Part shown: positions 7,478 through 9,939 of the stretch, piece after piece
Position numbering within the stretch: the first letter of the stretch is position 1
How the letters are laid out: the number at the start of each line of letters is the position of its first letter
Assembly: GCA_903957405.1 (NCBI GenBank)
Contig: CAJBPC010000121.1
Span: 1 to 9,939 of the forward strand
Direction of reading: 5' to 3'
DNA: 9,939 nt
DNA from: an uncultured bacterium
GTDB taxonomy: Bacteria > Bacteroidota > Bacteroidia > Chitinophagales > Chitinophagaceae
The notes under the pieces: generated by a model
Database searches by the model: none
Told to the model about the DNA's origin: nothing
What the model saw: the letters and a program-made list of their open reading frames with translations, nothing else
Position numbers and translations under genes: made by a program

Positions 7478-8479
7478 ATGAAAAAGAAATATTTGCTCGG
7501 GTGTGATTGGGGTACTTCATCCTTTCGTTTATGGTTGTTTGACATGATTGAGCAACGTGTGGTCGGGCAGCTGCATACGCGGGAAGGCATCGCCAATACC
7601 CATAAGTTGTGGGAGTCGCAAGAGCACAAGGATCGGCTATCTCAGGAACAGTTTTTCAGAAGCGAACTAAGCCGTCATACAGCGGCGCTTTCCGGAAAGT
7701 TGTCAATGGATCTTAGGGAAGTCGGGGTGGTGATGTCCGGCATGGCATCCTCCTCCATCGGGATGCAGGTGATACCATACGCCGACCTTCCATTTGCATT
7801 GGATGGCAGCGGCGCCGTGACAAGGTTCATCGAACGGGATGAGGATTTTCCACACGACATCGTGCTGGTCTCCGGGGTCAGAAGCGAAAACGATGTCATG
7901 CGCGGGGAAGAAACGCAGGTGCTTGGACTGATCTACCTGCTTGAAAAGGAAGGGAGGTGTCCGGAAAAGTCCGTCATGCTTTTTCCCGGGACACATTGCA
8001 AACACGTTTTCATCAATGGCGGAGAGATGGCCTCGTTCCAGACCTTTATGACCGGCGAAATCTACAGTATGCTGGGGCATCACAGCATATTGCGGGATTC
8101 TGTGGATGCGGTTTCCCGCGTAATGAAGTCTGTTGCGGACATCGATGCTTTCCGGAACGGGGTGCGGGCTTCGCTGAACAGGAGTCTTCTGAATGCGCTT
8201 TTCTCTGTTCGGACCAATCATCTTTTCGATGTGCTGGACAAGCATCAAAATTCATTCTATCTGAGTGGGCTGCTGATCGGTTCCGAACTGCAGTGCCTTC
8301 AGGATGATGCTGCGCTTCCGATCATCCTTTGTTCCAGCAGCAACCTGCATGATCATTACACACACGGTTTGGAGGAACTCGGTCTGCTGCATCGCACAAC
8401 GATCCTCTCCAGTGACATGACAGAAAAAGCGACTATTGCTGGCCAGTTTCTTTTATGGTCAAAAACAACAGGAGGTTGA
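7478..8479 (+). CDS. dgoK: 2-dehydro-3-deoxygalactonokinase (DgoK family)
   Basis: A 333-residue cytoplasmic kinase that phosphorylates 2-dehydro-3-deoxygalactonate, the keto-deoxy product of galactonate dehydratase, with ATP. The N-terminal phosphate-binding motif is CDWGTSSFRLWLFD (9-22). Family hallmarks follow in order: VMSGMASSSIG (85-95), NDVMRGEETQVLG (138-150), FPGTHCKHVFI (169-179), FMTGEIYSML (190-199) and FYLSGLLIGSEL (260-271). These match E. coli DgoK segment by segment. It is about 40 residues longer than the E. coli enzyme, mainly through small insertions and a longer C-terminal region. The ATG at 7478 is preferred over the in-frame TTG at 7475; an AGGGG-like sequence at about 7460-7464 is a weak, distant ribosome site. 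It follows the hairpin and ends one base before the aldolase start. The family is very secure; the exact epimer used is inferred from the family. Confidence 0.93.
   Translation: MKKKYLLGCDWGTSSFRLWLFDMIEQRVVGQLHTREGIANTHKLWESQEHKDRLSQEQFFRSELSRHTAALSGKLSMDLREVGVVMSGMASSSIGMQVIPYADLPFALDGSGAVTRFIERDEDFPHDIVLVSGVRSENDVMRGEETQVLGLIYLLEKEGRCPEKSVMLFPGTHCKHVFINGGEMASFQTFMTGEIYSMLGHHSILRDSVDAVSRVMKSVADIDAFRNGVRASLNRSLLNALFSVRTNHLFDVLDKHQNSFYLSGLLIGSELQCLQDDAALPIILCSSSNLHDHYTHGLEELGLLHRTTILSSDMTEKATIAGQFLLWSKTTGG
8470..8475 (+). promoter_or_regulatory. Strong Shine-Dalgarno deciding the aldolase start
   Basis: AGGAGG lies within the last codons of dgoK, five bases before the ATG at 8481. It selects that ATG over the upstream in-frame ATG at 8436, which would extend the protein by 15 residues read from inside dgoK. 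A full Shine-Dalgarno is notable here because the other genes in the window have weak or no such sequence. Confidence 0.8.
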
Positions 8480-8480
8480 T

Positions 8481-9125
8481 ATGGCAAGTACCGCATTTGA
8501 CTGGCGGCTTTTTGAGGGGGTTCCGGTTGTCGGCATCATTCGGCACCTGGGGGAGGATGACTGGCCTGAGCTGCTGAAGCTATATGTGCGGTCGGGATTT
8601 TCGAGCATCGAGGTCACCATGAATACGCCCGGCGCTGCGAACATGATCGCATGGGGCAGGGATCATTTTGGAAAAGACCTGAACATCGGAGCGGGGACGG
8701 TTTGTACGATGGCCGATCTTACGCGGGCATTGGAGGCCGGTGCGGGTTTCATCGTAACCCCCGTGATCGTGAAGGAGGTCATTGAAGCATGCGTTCAAAT
8801 GGGTATTCCCGTTTTCCCAGGAGCCTTCACGCCTACTGAAATATTCCAGGCCTGGTCGATGGGCGCGTCCATGGTGAAAGTATTTCCTTCCTCGGTACTG
8901 GGTCCTGAGTATATCAAGGCGGTGAAAGCCCCTTTCCCGCATATCCGACTCATGCCGACCGGAGGCATCGGAGGCGGGGATATCGCCGCCTACAGGCAGG
9001 CGGGTGCAGACGCGTTCGGCATCGGGTCCCCGTTGTTTCCGGGTGAGTTGTTGAAGCAAAAGGACTGGCCCGGGCTAGAAAAGCATTTCAAATCATTCCT
9101 TGAAAACCTGGAGGCAGCCTCATGA
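8481..9125 (+). CDS. KDPG/KDPGal-type class I aldolase (2-dehydro-3-deoxy-6-phosphogluconate/galactonate aldolase)
   Basis: A 214-residue Schiff-base aldolase of the Eda/DgoA family, normal in length, that cleaves a 2-keto-3-deoxy-6-phospho sugar acid to pyruvate and glyceraldehyde 3-phosphate in the cytoplasm. Glu44 (SIEVTMNTP) and Lys133 (MVKVFPSS) align with the E. coli Eda catalytic Glu45 and Lys133. Other family motifs are GIIRH (18-22), GAGTV (70-74), VTPVI (92-96), FPGAFTPTE (112-120), GPEYIKAVKAP (141-151) and the phosphate-binding PTGGI (159-163). The FPSS-GP-YIKA-KA stretch resembles DgoA, but Thr160 in PTGGI matches Eda Thr161, where E. coli DgoA has valine. Substrate preference between KDPGal and KDPG is therefore open, and I leave the symbol blank. 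It sits one base after dgoK and overlaps the transporter by four bases, so translation is probably coupled. Confidence 0.93.
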   Translation: MASTAFDWRLFEGVPVVGIIRHLGEDDWPELLKLYVRSGFSSIEVTMNTPGAANMIAWGRDHFGKDLNIGAGTVCTMADLTRALEAGAGFIVTPVIVKEVIEACVQMGIPVFPGAFTPTEIFQAWSMGASMVKVFPSSVLGPEYIKAVKAPFPHIRLMPTGGIGGGDIAAYRQAGADAFGIGSPLFPGELLKQKDWPGLEKHFKSFLENLEAAS

Positions 9126-9939
9126 TCAAGAACAACTATCGGTGGGTCGTCGTCTTATTGTTATTTCTTGCCACGACGATCAATTACCTCGACCGGCAAC
9201 TCATCGGGCTGCTGAAGCCCATTTTGGAGAAGGAATTCAGCTGGACGGAGACCGATTTCGCGAGGATTGTCATGGCATTCACGGCGGCATATGCCATTGG
9301 GCTGTTGGTGAGCGGTCGGGTCATTGACAAGATCGGTTCAAAGCTGGGTTATGCCATCACGATCTCCGTTTGGAGCATCGCGGGCATGCTGCATGCGCTG
9401 GCAAGAAGTGCGTTTGGGTTCGGTATCGCCCGGTTGGGTCTCGGACTGGGGGAGGCGGGGAATTTTCCGGCAGCGATGAAGACCGTGGCGGAATGGTTCC
9501 CCAAGCGGGAAAGGGCACTTGCCACCGGCATTTTCAATGCCGGAACGAGCATCGGTGTGGTCCTGTCACTGCTCATCGTGCCCTTGATCCTCCAGTACGC
9601 CGGATGGCAAGAGGTTTTTTGGATAACGGGAGCCCTCGGTTTCGTATGGCTGATCTTTTGGTGGATCTTCTATGATGTTCCGGAGAAACAGAAAAGATTG
9701 TCGAAACAAGAGCTTGATCTCATCAGGGAGGACGACGACGAACCGATCCCTCAAGACCTTGCTGACAGGCCTGTCAGGTGGTCGAAGTTGTTCCGTCTTC
9801 GGCATACATGGGCCTATATTACGGGAAAAGGTCTGATAGATCCCATCTATTGGTTCTTTCTGTTCTGGTTGCCCTCATATTTTTCATCCACTTTTCAGCT
9901 GGATCTGAAGAAGCCGAGCCTTGAGCTGATGACCATTTA
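9122..9939 (+). CDS. MFS sugar-acid transporter, ExuT-like (partial, runs off the window)
   Basis: The first 272 residues of an inner-membrane major facilitator of the anion:cation symporter family, which includes the hexuronate transporter ExuT and galactonate transporters. No stop codon occurs before the window edge, so the C-terminal third or more is missing. Visible features are a first membrane helix (about 8-24) ending in the family motif NYLDRQ, helices around 48-66 and 74-92, a loop VIDKIGSKLGY (68-78), RLGLGLGEAGNFPAAMK (104-120), then EWFPKRERALATGIFNAG (124-141). Further hydrophobic helices follow (about 142-160 and 164-184), and an acidic cytoplasmic loop lies at about 186-222. 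The ATG overlaps the aldolase stop as ATGA, indicating coupled translation. It probably imports the sugar acid, or the keto-deoxy acid if the upstream dehydratase works in the periplasm. The family is secure; the substrate is inferred. Confidence 0.93.
   Translation, partial: MIKNNYRWVVVLLLFLATTINYLDRQLIGLLKPILEKEFSWTETDFARIVMAFTAAYAIGLLVSGRVIDKIGSKLGYAITISVWSIAGMLHALARSAFGFGIARLGLGLGEAGNFPAAMKTVAEWFPKRERALATGIFNAGTSIGVVLSLLIVPLILQYAGWQEVFWITGALGFVWLIFWWIFYDVPEKQKRLSKQELDLIREDDDEPIPQDLADRPVRWSKLFRLRHTWAYITGKGLIDPIYWFFLFWLPSYFSSTFQLDLKKPSLELMTI

Noticed and set aside
8436..9125. Longer aldolase starting at the ATG at 8436
   Set aside because: The 15 extra residues overlap dgoK and lack family similarity, and AGGAGG at 8470-8475 is placed for the ATG at 8481.

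Overview
The window looks like a sugar-acid utilisation locus from a member of the Bacteroidota. The evidence is a SusC/RagA-SusD/RagB outer-membrane pair, a Bacteroidota-type promoter (TTTG, 19-bp spacer, TAnnTTTG-like -7 element) and mostly weak or absent Shine-Dalgarno sequences. Base composition looks close to balanced, which would suit Sphingobacteriia, Chitinophagia or Cytophagia better than gut Bacteroides; this placement is inference. All seven genes lie on the + strand.

Layout: a LacI-family regulator (26-1072) is followed by a 287-nt regulatory gap. The gap holds two identical 12-bp palindromes, a third near-match and a candidate promoter. Next comes a probable six-gene operon: a Tat-signal enolase-superfamily sugar-acid dehydratase (1360-2622), a SusC-type TonB-dependent transporter (2670-5804), a SusD-type surface lipoprotein (5816-7357), a 2-dehydro-3-deoxygalactonokinase of the DgoK family (7478-8479), a KDPG/KDPGal-type class I aldolase (8481-9125) and the start of an ExuT-like MFS transporter (9122 to past the window end). 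A long, strong hairpin (7371-7437) separates the susCD part from the cytoplasmic catabolic part.

Together the genes outline a De Ley-Doudoroff-type route. SusCD brings a sugar acid or a conjugate across the outer membrane. The dehydratase makes a 2-keto-3-deoxy sugar acid, the kinase phosphorylates it, and the aldolase cleaves it to pyruvate and glyceraldehyde 3-phosphate. The MFS protein carries the substrate or the keto-deoxy intermediate across the inner membrane. The Tat signal suggests dehydration happens in the periplasm, so the transporter may carry the keto-deoxy acid rather than the aldonate. The LacI protein is the obvious local repressor.

No RNA genes, CRISPR arrays, insertion sequences or phage genes were seen. 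The gene families are all known. The points worth a second look are the operator/promoter arrangement, the hairpin, the predicted periplasmic dehydratase, and the mismatch between a DgoK-type kinase and an aldolase whose specificity position looks KDPG-like.
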